NCBI GenBank assembly: GCA_019638475.1
Contig: JAHBTR010000003.1
Location: forward strand, 62,001 to 126,000
Direction of reading: 5' to 3'
Source: Chitinophagaceae bacterium
Lineage (GTDB): Bacteria > Bacteroidota > Bacteroidia > Chitinophagales > Chitinophagaceae
Length of the DNA: 64,000 nt
The notes beneath the pieces are model-generated. The model saw only the letters and a list, made by a program, of their open reading frames with translations, did no database searches and was not told the origin of the DNA. Shown here piece after piece: positions 55,978 through 63,415 of the stretch. The first letter of the stretch is position 1, and each line of letters opens with the position of its first letter. Both the position numbers and the translations under genes were made by a program.

Positions 55978-56184
55978 TTAAAAATTTTTCTTAGCCACCC
56001 CGTCTGATATGGCTTGTAAAGCCTTTGATTCACTAAGAATAGCAGCCATTTTGTTTCCTTTACCATCATGTCCAGAAGCCATATAACCTCCTCTTGCTGT
56101 TTTAGTTATAACTGCATCTTGCATAGGTACATTTTTTTCTTTTGTTTTTAAGCAATAAGCTTTAATCATTTTACTTGTGTCCAT
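55978..56184 (-). CDS. Small conserved-looking protein (68 aa), DUF5679-like
   Basis: The product is KAYCLKTKEKNVPMQDAVITKTARGGYMASGHDGKGNKM with a helical C-terminus. The order Y-C-x-K-[TC]-K-x-K followed by GGYMASG resembles DUF5679, a small zinc-ribbon-like family, but only one cysteine of the expected four remains, so the metal site has been lost in this protein if it is homologous. Basic and compact, it could bind nucleic acid. The call is an inference and there is no neighbour that helps. Confidence 0.55.
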   Translation of the reverse strand: MDTSKMIKAYCLKTKEKNVPMQDAVITKTARGGYMASGHDGKGNKMAAILSESKALQAISDGVAKKNF

Positions 56185-56383
56185 AAGGAGCTGTTTTTTA
56201 TGTTAAATAATTTAATAACTATGGCACAAGCTACTATTTTTCTTTTAAATCTAAAAAAAGAATATTACTTATACCCATTTTGCAAAATAAAAAGTTAATA
56301 AAAAAATTTATGAACTAATGAGACCCCTTAATTTTTCAAAAAAATCTTGGGCATAGTGTTGTATGTAATTACAACAAAACCCC

Positions 56384-56391
56384 TACTTTTG
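56384..56391 (+). promoter_or_regulatory. -7 element of the tRNA-Leu/trigger-factor unit
   Basis: TACTTTTG is an exact TAnnTTTG match, 20 bases upstream of tRNA-Leu. A TTG triplet lies 22 bases further upstream, a poor -33 candidate. Confidence 0.5.
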
Positions 56392-56411
56392 CCACCCTAA
56401 TTAAAATGTCT

Positions 56412-56493
56412 GCGGGTGTGGTGAAATTGGTAGACACGCCAGACTTAGGATCTGGTGCTGCGAAGCATGGGGGTTCGAGTCCCTCCACCCGCA
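56412..56493 (+). tRNA. tRNA-Leu (TAG)
   Basis: A class II tRNA with acceptor GCGGGTG/CACCCGC, D-arm with AATTGGTAGACAC, anticodon stem CCAGA/TCTGG with loop CTTAGGA giving anticodon TAG, a long variable arm and T-arm GGGGG/TCCCT-type with TTCGAGT. The discriminator base is A. It precedes the trigger factor gene by 97 bases. Confidence 0.95.
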
Positions 56494-56590
56494 CAAAAGT
56501 AAAGTTGATAGTGAAGGGGTTGATTAGTACTCTTCAACTTCTTTCTTATCAACTTTTTATTTTTTACATAAAACACAATATGCTCTTACA

Positions 56591-57958
56591 ATGGCAACAG
56601 TAATCAGAGAAAACATTGGTAATCTTACCGATAAACTTACAGTACAAATTTTTAAAGAAGATTATTTCAAAAATTTTGAACAAAGTTTAAAAAAATATGC
56701 AAAATCTGCCAATATACCTGGCTTTAGAAAAGGTATGGTACCTGCTGGATTAGTAAAAAAAATGTATGGACAAAGTGTTTTTACTGATGAAGTTTTAAGA
56801 ACAGTAGAATTACAACTAAACGAATATTTAACCACAGAAAAAATAGACATTTTTGCTCAACCATTACCATTAGATAATATAGAAACAGGATTAGATATGA
56901 ATAATCCTGCTGATTATAGTTTTGCTTTTGAAATAGGCTTAAAACCAGATTTTACTGTAAATACCAATATTCCTGTTACACGTTATAAAGTAACTGTAAC
57001 CGATGAAATGATAAATGAAGAAGCAGACAGATTACAAAGACGTTTTGGAAAAATGACAGAACCAGAAACTGTAACAGACGAAGAAACAATGTTGAACGTT
57101 ACATTTACAGAAGTAGATAATGCTGGCAATGTTTTAGAAGAAGGTATTAACAAACCAAATAGTGTTTTAGTAAAATATTTTGCTCCATCATTTAGAGCTA
57201 ATGTGTTAGGAAAAAAGAAAGATGATGTAATTGATGTGCATTTAGCTACTGCTTTTGAGGATAAAGAATTAGATGTTATTCTTAGCGATTTAGGATTAGA
57301 CAAAAACATAGCTGGTGTAGCCGATAAAAATTTTAAACTTACTATTACTAAAATAGGATTGGTAGAAAAAGCTGAATTAGGAGAAGAATTTTTTGCCACA
57401 GTATATCCTTCTAAAGAAATAAAAACAGAAGCCGATTTTAGAAATACTGTTAAAGAAGATATTGAAGCATATTTTGCATCTCAAAGCAAAAATCAAATAC
57501 ACGACCAAATTTATCATCACTTATTAGACCATACAACAATAGAACTCCCTGAAGAATTTTTAAAACGATGGATGCTACACTCTGGAGAAACTAAAAAAAG
57601 TGCAGAAGAAATAGCACAAGAGTTTCCATCTTTTAAAAATAGTTTACAATGGAGTTTAATAACATCTAAACTTACAGAAGAAAACAAAATAGAAGTATCG
57701 CCAGATGATATAAGAAACTTTGCTAAGCAACAGTTGTTTCAATATATGGGCAACCAAATGAATGTATTAGATGAACAACAACAATGGTTAGAAGACTATG
57801 CAGACAAAATGATGAAAGATAAAAAATTTGTAGAAGATAGCTTTCACAGAATAAGTACAGAAAAATTGTTTAACATATTAGAAGAAAGAGTAACTGCCAA
57901 AGAAGAAAGTATTAGTGCAGATGATTTTGCCAGCAAATTGCATCACCATCATCATTAA
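56591..57958 (+). CDS. tig: Trigger factor
   Basis: The 455-residue ribosome-associated chaperone binds nascent chains. The ribosome-docking loop reads IPGFRKGMVPAGLVKKMYG, i.e. the GFRxGxxP signature, with methionine in place of the second lysine. The central PPIase-like region (about 160-250) is diverged and the C-terminal chaperone arms are helical. The protein ends in five histidines (DFASKLHHHHH), a natural polyhistidine tail. It follows tRNA-Leu on the same strand. Confidence 0.93.
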   Translation: MATVIRENIGNLTDKLTVQIFKEDYFKNFEQSLKKYAKSANIPGFRKGMVPAGLVKKMYGQSVFTDEVLRTVELQLNEYLTTEKIDIFAQPLPLDNIETGLDMNNPADYSFAFEIGLKPDFTVNTNIPVTRYKVTVTDEMINEEADRLQRRFGKMTEPETVTDEETMLNVTFTEVDNAGNVLEEGINKPNSVLVKYFAPSFRANVLGKKKDDVIDVHLATAFEDKELDVILSDLGLDKNIAGVADKNFKLTITKIGLVEKAELGEEFFATVYPSKEIKTEADFRNTVKEDIEAYFASQSKNQIHDQIYHHLLDHTTIELPEEFLKRWMLHSGETKKSAEEIAQEFPSFKNSLQWSLITSKLTEENKIEVSPDDIRNFAKQQLFQYMGNQMNVLDEQQQWLEDYADKMMKDKKFVEDSFHRISTEKLFNILEERVTAKEESISADDFASKLHHHHH

Positions 57959-58041
57959 TCAATAATTCATATAAGATATTGCTTAATTAGGCTAAATAAA
58001 TATAGTTCCATTTTGTGGTATTCTATATGCTTTATTGGGCT

Positions 58042-59436
58042 TTAAATCTTTGCCAATTTCCATTTACCTTTTCTAAATAAATAAAATGCAGTACAGGTTA
58101 ACAAAGCATCTGTAACTACAATACTAATATATATACCCCATTCGCCCAAGTTTAAAAAAGAAGTTGTAAAATATGCTAAGGGTATTTGAAAAATCCAAAA
58201 CCAAAAAAAGTTTATTATAGTAGGTGTTCTTGAATCTCCAGCACCATTAAACGCATTCATTAATACCATACCAGTTCCAAAAAATACATAGCCCAAACAT
58301 ATTACCCTTAAAGCATGTACAGCAGTGTTGATAATAGCTGTTTCTTTGGTAAAAAAGTGTACAAAATATTCTGCACCAATTAAAAACAATAAAGATACAA
58401 AGCCCATATAAATAGCATTGTATTTAGTTACTTTCCATACACTTTGTTCTGCACGTTCAGGTTGTTTAGCTCCTAAGTTTTGACCTACCAATGTAGCAGC
58501 AGCATTAGCAAAACCCAATGCTGGTAAAATAAAAAATATAATAAGCCTTATAGCAATAGTATAACCTGCAATAGCATTATTGCCAAAACTTGTCATTATT
58601 CTTGCCATAATAATCCAACTGGCACTTGATATAATAAATTGAAGAGATGCAGTTATTGTTACGTTTAATAAACTTTTAATAATAGCAAATTTTGGTAAAA
58701 AATAATTGATGTAAATTTTAATGATTCCCTTTCCTTTCAGTAATTGTCGTAATTGATATACTACACCAATACCTCTTCCTAAAACTGTGGCATAAGCAGC
58801 CCCTGTTAATCCATAAAAATGTATTAATATAGGACATAAAATAATATTGAAAATATTAGCAATCCATAAACTTTTCATTGCTATTGCAGCATTGCCAGCA
58901 CCTCTAAAAATACCATTTAATAAAAACAAAAGAATAATAACAATATTTAAACCCAACATAATAGCAGTATATAAATAACCATATTCTACAATTTCTTTTG
59001 TAGCACCCATTAAGTATAAAAGATATTTAGAAAAAACAATGCCTATGGTACTAATAATGATACTGATGAGTATAGCAATGAGTATGGCTTGAGAAGCTGC
59101 TTTTGCTGCATCTGAATATTTTTTTTCGCCTACTCTTCTTGCTACCATTGCTGTAGTAGCAATACTAATACCAATGCCTAAAGAATAAATGATGGTTAAA
59201 ATACTTTCTGTTAAACCAACTGTTGCAGTAGCCAATGCCCCAAGTTTGCTTACAAAATAAATATCTACTACAACAAAAATGCTTTCCATGCTCATTTCTA
59301 AAATCATGGGTACAGCCAATAAAAAAATAGCTTTACGAATGCTACCAGAAGTAAAATCTTTATCATCGCTATTCAATGATTCTTTTATCAGTATTCCAAT
59401 ATTTTGTAAGGAAGATATTTTTTTACGAATGAGCAT
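58042..59436 (-). CDS. MATE-family multidrug exporter
   Basis: The roughly 464-residue membrane protein has about twelve helices in two halves. Family segments include AVPMILEMSMESIFVVVDIYFV at the start of the first half, the VGLTESILTI helix, and GFANAAATLVGQNLGAKQPERAEQS, which is the second-half counterpart of the MATE repeat. It likely exports cationic compounds with Na+ or H+. The ATG at 59436 is preferred to a TTG 11 codons upstream. It is a single gene convergent with the trigger factor gene. Confidence 0.9.
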   Translation of the reverse strand: MLIRKKISSLQNIGILIKESLNSDDKDFTSGSIRKAIFLLAVPMILEMSMESIFVVVDIYFVSKLGALATATVGLTESILTIIYSLGIGISIATTAMVARRVGEKKYSDAAKAASQAILIAILISIIISTIGIVFSKYLLYLMGATKEIVEYGYLYTAIMLGLNIVIILLFLLNGIFRGAGNAAIAMKSLWIANIFNIILCPILIHFYGLTGAAYATVLGRGIGVVYQLRQLLKGKGIIKIYINYFLPKFAIIKSLLNVTITASLQFIISSASWIIMARIMTSFGNNAIAGYTIAIRLIIFFILPALGFANAAATLVGQNLGAKQPERAEQSVWKVTKYNAIYMGFVSLLFLIGAEYFVHFFTKETAIINTAVHALRVICLGYVFFGTGMVLMNAFNGAGDSRTPTIINFFWFWIFQIPLAYFTTSFLNLGEWGIYISIVVTDALLTCTAFYLFRKGKWKLAKI

Positions 59437-59521
59437 TAATAATAATCTCTTTTTAGAGAAAGGAAACAAATATAAAACCTATTAACTAAAATGTTTGATA
59501 GAATTGTAAGTATTATAAAAC

Positions 59522-59555
59522 AAAAAAAATCCTGAACAATAATTTGTCAGGACTT
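59522..59555 (-). terminator. Terminator after the NifU-like gene
   Basis: On the minus strand TCCTGA and TCAGGA form a stem extended by three pairs across one bulge, followed by a run of eight T. It ends the NifU-like gene transcript. Confidence 0.7.
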
Positions 59556-59578
59556 TTCAAAAAAATAAAACATAAAAA

Positions 59579-60181
59579 TTATCCTGCTTCGGCAATTACT
59601 TCCTTTACTTCTGGTATCATGCGTTTCATCATTCCTTCTATACCAGCTTTTAATGTAATTAAACTACTTGGGCATCCACTACAACTACCTTGCAACATTA
59701 CATTTACTACACCATTATTATAACTTTTAAATTGAATAGCCCCACCATCCATTTCTACTGCAGGTTTTACATAATTTTCAAGAAGCTCTTTTACTCTTTT
59801 TACTACATCTGTATCATCTGCATTAATAACATTACCAGAATCAAGATGTGCATTTTCATTTACTTCTTCTTCATTAATAATTACACCTCCATTTTCTAAA
59901 TATTCTTTTAAAAACTGTTTAATAGATGGTATAATATCATCCCAATTTTCTGTGTCTTCTGTTTTAGTAATAGTAACAAAATTGCTGGCAATAAATACAC
60001 CTTTTATAAATGGAAAACCAAAAAGTTCTTTAGCCAAAGGAGATGGAGTAGCTGTACCCTCCTCTTGAAAATCTATGCTTTTACCAGGGTACAATAATTT
60101 GTTAGCAACAAACTTCATTGTTTCTGGATTAGGAGTCATTTCTGTATAAATACTAATAATAGGATTACCTGTTTTTATCAT
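59579..60181 (-). CDS. NifU-like (Nfu) iron-sulfur scaffold protein
   Basis: The 200-residue protein has an Nfu N-terminal domain (MTPNPETMKFVANKLLYPG, GVFIASNFVTITKT) and a C-terminal NifU domain with the CxxC cluster site in GSCSGCPSSLITLKAGIEGM. It carries iron-sulfur clusters to client proteins. I start at ATG 60181; a longer GTG-started frame would add 31 residues that come from a dispersed repeat (VYCRNQIRIT) and should be rejected. Promoter TACTTTTG is about 22 bases upstream of the ATG. Confidence 0.93.
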   Translation of the reverse strand: MIKTGNPIISIYTEMTPNPETMKFVANKLLYPGKSIDFQEEGTATPSPLAKELFGFPFIKGVFIASNFVTITKTEDTENWDDIIPSIKQFLKEYLENGGVIINEEEVNENAHLDSGNVINADDTDVVKRVKELLENYVKPAVEMDGGAIQFKSYNNGVVNVMLQGSCSGCPSSLITLKAGIEGMMKRMIPEVKEVIAEAG

Positions 60182-60202
60182 AATAAAATTTTTTAACCAA
60201 GG

Positions 60203-60210
60203 CAAAAGTA
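60203..60210 (-). promoter_or_regulatory. -7 element of the NifU-like gene
   Basis: On the minus strand TACTTTTG is an exact TAnnTTTG match; its -33 region falls in the 3' end of the adjoining 30-bp repeat. Confidence 0.45.
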
Positions 60211-60221
60211 CAGAATTACAC

Positions 60222-60251
60222 GTTATACGAATTTGATTTCTACAATAGACC
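60222..60251 (-). repeat. Dispersed 30-bp repeat, copy 2
   Basis: On the minus strand these 30 bases match the copy overlapping the nadE end without mismatch. It lies upstream of the NifU-like gene in the same orientation as the gene. Confidence 0.65.
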
Positions 60252-60323
60252 CTTCTTTTTTCGGTATAAGCCACAACACTTTTGATATACAGAATTTGCC
60301 AATTTCTTTTTCAGTACCTAAAA

Positions 60324-60385
60324 TGCGGTAAAAAATTAAAATAATCGCCGCAAATTTGCGGTAAATAATTCATATATTTACCGCA
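60324..60385 (+). promoter_or_regulatory. Operator array in front of the fic gene
   Basis: Four copies of the half-site TGCGG lie within 62 bases: TGCGGTAAA at 60324; a 14-bp perfect palindrome CCGCAAATTTGCGG at 60348-60361; and the inverted pair GCGGTAAATA (60358-60367) and TATTTACCGC (60375-60384) around a seven-base spacer, extended one pair further by flanking T and A. The array ends 17 bases before the ATG and would cover the promoter. It should bind a dimeric regulator, possibly the winged-helix end of the Fic protein itself. Confidence 0.7.
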
Positions 60386-60401
60386 TAATTTATTTTGAGC
60401 A

Positions 60402-61508
60402 ATGGCAAAATACATTTACGAATATAAAAATTGGACAAATTTTTCTTGGCAAGAGAAAGATATAAATACTGTATTTGGACAAGTTAGATTAATGCAGGGT
60501 AAAATAATTGGGCAAATGAATACACTTGGTTTTTCTGTTAAAGAAGAAGCTACTTTAACTGCTCTAACACTTGATGTAGTTAAATCATCAGAAATAGAAG
60601 GCGAATTACTCAATTACGACCAAGTACGTTCTTCTATAGCAAGGCGTTTGGGCATTAATACAGCAGGACTTGTTTCAAGCAATCGCCACATTGAAGGCAT
60701 TGTAGAAGTAATGTTAGATGCCACACAACGTTACAATTTACCATTAACCGAAAAACGTTTGTTTGGTTGGCATGCTGCTCTTTTTCCAACAGGTTATAGC
60801 GGACCTTATGCAATAGAAACAGGCAAATATCGTACAGGCGAAATGCAAATAGTTTCTGGAGCAATGGGTAAAGAAAAAGTACATTATGAAGCCGTAAAAC
60901 CAAAAAAAGTAAAACTTGAAATGGATAAATTTTTGAAATGGTTTAATAACAATAATCAACTTGACCCTGTATTAAAAGCAGCTATTGCTCATTTTTGGTT
61001 TATCATCATTCATCCTTTTGATGATGGTAATGGACGAATAGGAAGAGTGATAACCGATATGCTTTTAGCACGTGCAGAAGGAAGTGGTGAACGTTTTTAT
61101 AGTATGTCAAACCAAATTTTAGTAGAACGTAAACGCTACTACGAAGTATTGCAAAAAGTACAACACAGCTCTGGCGACATTACTGAATGGATTGAATGGT
61201 TTTTGCATTGCTTACAAAATGCAATACTTGCTACTGAAAATACTACACAACATATTTTGCGTAAAGCTGAGTTTTGGAAACTGCATGAACACACACCTAT
61301 CAACGAACGACAACGAACTATTTTAAATTTATTGTTTGACGGATTTGAAGGTAAATTACAAACAAGTAAGTGGGCAAAAATTACCAAAGTTTCTACAGAT
61401 ACAGCATTACGTGATATTAAAGACTTAATAGAAAAAAACATCTTACAACAAACCAACGAAGGTGGACGAAACGCTAATTATGAATTAAAAAATTTTATGC
61501 TCAGCTAA
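60402..61508 (+). CDS. Fic-family protein (AMPylation-type) with N-terminal DUF4172-like domain and C-terminal winged helix
   Basis: The 368-residue protein has the full Fic active-site motif HPFDDGNGRIGR (about 204-215), with the catalytic histidine present. The inhibitory-helix pattern SSEIEG is at about residues 62-67, so the enzyme looks self-inhibited. The last 65 residues (RQRTILNLLFDGFEGKLQTSKWAKI and TALRDIKDLIEKNIL) form a winged-helix-like DNA-binding domain. Fic enzymes usually attach AMP or other nucleotides to target proteins. No separate antitoxin gene is adjacent. The palindromic array in front of the gene argues for autoregulation. Confidence 0.92.
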   Translation: MAKYIYEYKNWTNFSWQEKDINTVFGQVRLMQGKIIGQMNTLGFSVKEEATLTALTLDVVKSSEIEGELLNYDQVRSSIARRLGINTAGLVSSNRHIEGIVEVMLDATQRYNLPLTEKRLFGWHAALFPTGYSGPYAIETGKYRTGEMQIVSGAMGKEKVHYEAVKPKKVKLEMDKFLKWFNNNNQLDPVLKAAIAHFWFIIIHPFDDGNGRIGRVITDMLLARAEGSGERFYSMSNQILVERKRYYEVLQKVQHSSGDITEWIEWFLHCLQNAILATENTTQHILRKAEFWKLHEHTPINERQRTILNLLFDGFEGKLQTSKWAKITKVSTDTALRDIKDLIEKNILQQTNEGGRNANYELKNFMLS

Positions 61509-61549
61509 TAAATTTTCAGCAAGGGCATAATTCAGTAAAATAAATTTTT

Positions 61550-63131
61550 TCACTCAACCACCAACTTTTGTGTTTGTGTATTGCCTTCGGTATTTGTAAC
61601 CTTTACAAAATAGATACCTTTTGATAAAGTAGCAATATTTAATTGTACAAAAGTTAAATCATCATAATTTTTGTTCAATAATCTTCTTCCTGTTAAATCT
61701 ATTATACTTACTTCTTTTATGTTTGAATATTGAATGTTTAGTACATCTTTTGCAGGATTAGGATAAATTGACAATTGAGTATTGAAAGTTGAATATTGAA
61801 TATTTTCTATTTTACTATAAGTAATTTTTCCATCTTTATCTACCGCCTCTATTCTATAATAGCTCCTTCCATTCAAAGGCTGTACATCTGTAATGCTGTA
61901 TTCATTGTAGCTTTCGTTTTTTGCATTTACTTTATTGATAGCATAAAAATCAGTTCCGTTACCACTTCTTTGTACATTAAAGTAAGATACATTTATTTCA
62001 TTAGCTGTTTGCCATTGTAAAGAAACATTTTTGTTTTGTAATGTGGCTGTAAAATTGGTATAGATTAATGGAACGGCAGAGTTGGTGTATTTAGCTACAT
62101 AACGATTACCATTTGAGTTCGTAAAATGTCCTGCGGCATAAATGTTTCCTACGGCATCACTACATATAGAACTAATTTGAGCATTTGCCTCTAAACTATT
62201 TTCCCCACCTAATTCGCTCCATGTGCTACCATTGAATTTTGCCACATATTGCTTGCCGTTTGCATTTGTAAAGCGTCCTGCGGCATAAATGTTTCCTGCT
62301 GCATCAGTACAAATAGAAGTAATGCCATCATTTGCTTGCAAACTATTTGTCCCACCTAATTCACTCCATGTGCTGCCATTAAATTTTGCTACATAGCGTT
62401 TACCATTTCCGTTGGTAAAATTTCCAGCGACATATATATTTCCTGACATATCACTACAAAAACTCCAAATATAACTATTAGCTTGTAAGCTATTTGTACC
62501 GCCTAATTCACTCCATACACTACCATTAAATTTTGCTACATAATAATTACTGTTTGCATTTGTAAACTCTCCCCCTGCATAAATATTTCCTGCTATATCG
62601 CTGTAAAGAGCAAAAATATACCAGTTTGCCTGCAAACTGTTTGTACCACCCAATTCATTCCATGCTGTTCCGTTAAATTTAACTACATAATGCAAGTTGG
62701 TCAATACCGTTGCATAAATGTTTCCCGCAGCATCGCTACACAACTCAGCAATAACACTATTCATTACAAAACTATTTGTACCGCCTAATTCACTCCATGT
62801 ACTACCGTTAAATTTGGCTACATAAAATCTAAAATTTGAATTTGTAAAAAATCCTGCGGTATAAATATTTCCTGTTGCATCACTGCAAAGAGCATAAATA
62901 GTATTATTAGCTTGTAAACTATTTGCCCCCCCCCAATTCACCCCATGTAGTTCCATTGAATTTTGCTACATAACGTTTGCCATTTGCATTGGTAAAATTT
63001 CCAGCAGTATAAATATTCCCCAATGCATCTTTACAGATAGAATTAATATAATTATTAGCTTGCAAACTATTTACTCCTCCCAATTCACTCCATTGGGCAT
63101 TTGTTGCAGTAAAGGCAGAAAGAAAAACCAA
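61550..63131 (-). pseudogene. T9SS-sorted seven-repeat propeller protein, frameshifted at a G9 tract
   Basis: The frame encodes seven repeats of about 41 residues, each with SELGGxNSLQAN, SICSDAxGNIYAAGxFTNxNGKxYVAKFNGSTW, then a fibronectin-like linker and a T9SS type A sorting domain (LSIYPNPAKDVLN to NTQTQKLVVE). A run of nine G (62925-62933 on the complement) puts the first repeat out of frame; eight G would restore ELGGANSLQAN. The first coding part, with the hydrophobic signal TIYAILLVFLSAF ending TNAQW, lies in the other frame and has no ATG; the sequence in front of it is a GC-rich repeat, so its 5' end may have been lost. It is either a pseudogene or a phase-variable surface protein. 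Confidence 0.75.
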
Positions 63132-63139
63132 TAATATAG

Positions 63140-63400
63140 CGTATATCGTTTGGCGGCTTGGCGTAGTGGCGGATTTTTAGCACAAAAGCTCAATCGAAGA
63201 ACTGCACTTGAACCTACCACAAAACTATCATACGAAGCACTGCACCCGCCATTACGCCAAACCGCTGTTAGCTGCTGCCCTTCTGTCTTTCGTCCTGATT
63301 GTCTGTCGGTTGTGAGGTGGGACAGACACACTCTTTGCCAAGTTTTGGTTTGAGCGTTGGCTTGTGCGACTTGGCAATGTGTGTGGCTGTGAAGCGTTAG
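63140..63400. repeat. GC-rich structured repeat resembling an integron attC site
   Basis: The stretch is clearly more GC-rich than its surroundings. It holds an imperfect inverted pair CGGCTTGGCGTAGTGGCGG (63154-63172) and CCGCCATTACGCCAAACCG (63246-63264), matching at 17 of 19 positions, followed by CTGTTAGCTGCTG; further right TTGCCAAGT and ACTTGGCAA form a perfect 9-bp stem (about 63336-63378), followed by AAGCGTTAGCA. The two GTTAGC units at the right end of paired arms recall attC recombination sites, but the classical GTTRRRY/RYYYAAC boxes are not exact. It lies between the propeller gene and a TIR gene. Confidence 0.45.
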
Positions 63401-63415
63401 CATACTGTCTCTTTT

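Noticed and set aside
56406-56603. Frame with VDTPDLGSG over tRNA-Leu
   Set aside because: This is the translation of the tRNA-Leu gene, a common false gene.
59579-60274. Longer NifU-like frame starting with GTG at 60274
   Set aside because: The extra 31 residues derive from a dispersed repeat and precede the conserved Nfu N-terminus.
61550-62933. CRISPR-like tandem repeat
   Set aside because: The repeats are about 123 bases, diverged, and encode propeller blades; there are no short identical repeats with unique spacers.
62919-63403. Separate small proteins in the first propeller repeat and the GC-rich repeat
   Set aside because: One is the out-of-frame start of the propeller protein; the other (63071-63403) reads through the structured repeat and the signal peptide in the wrong frame.
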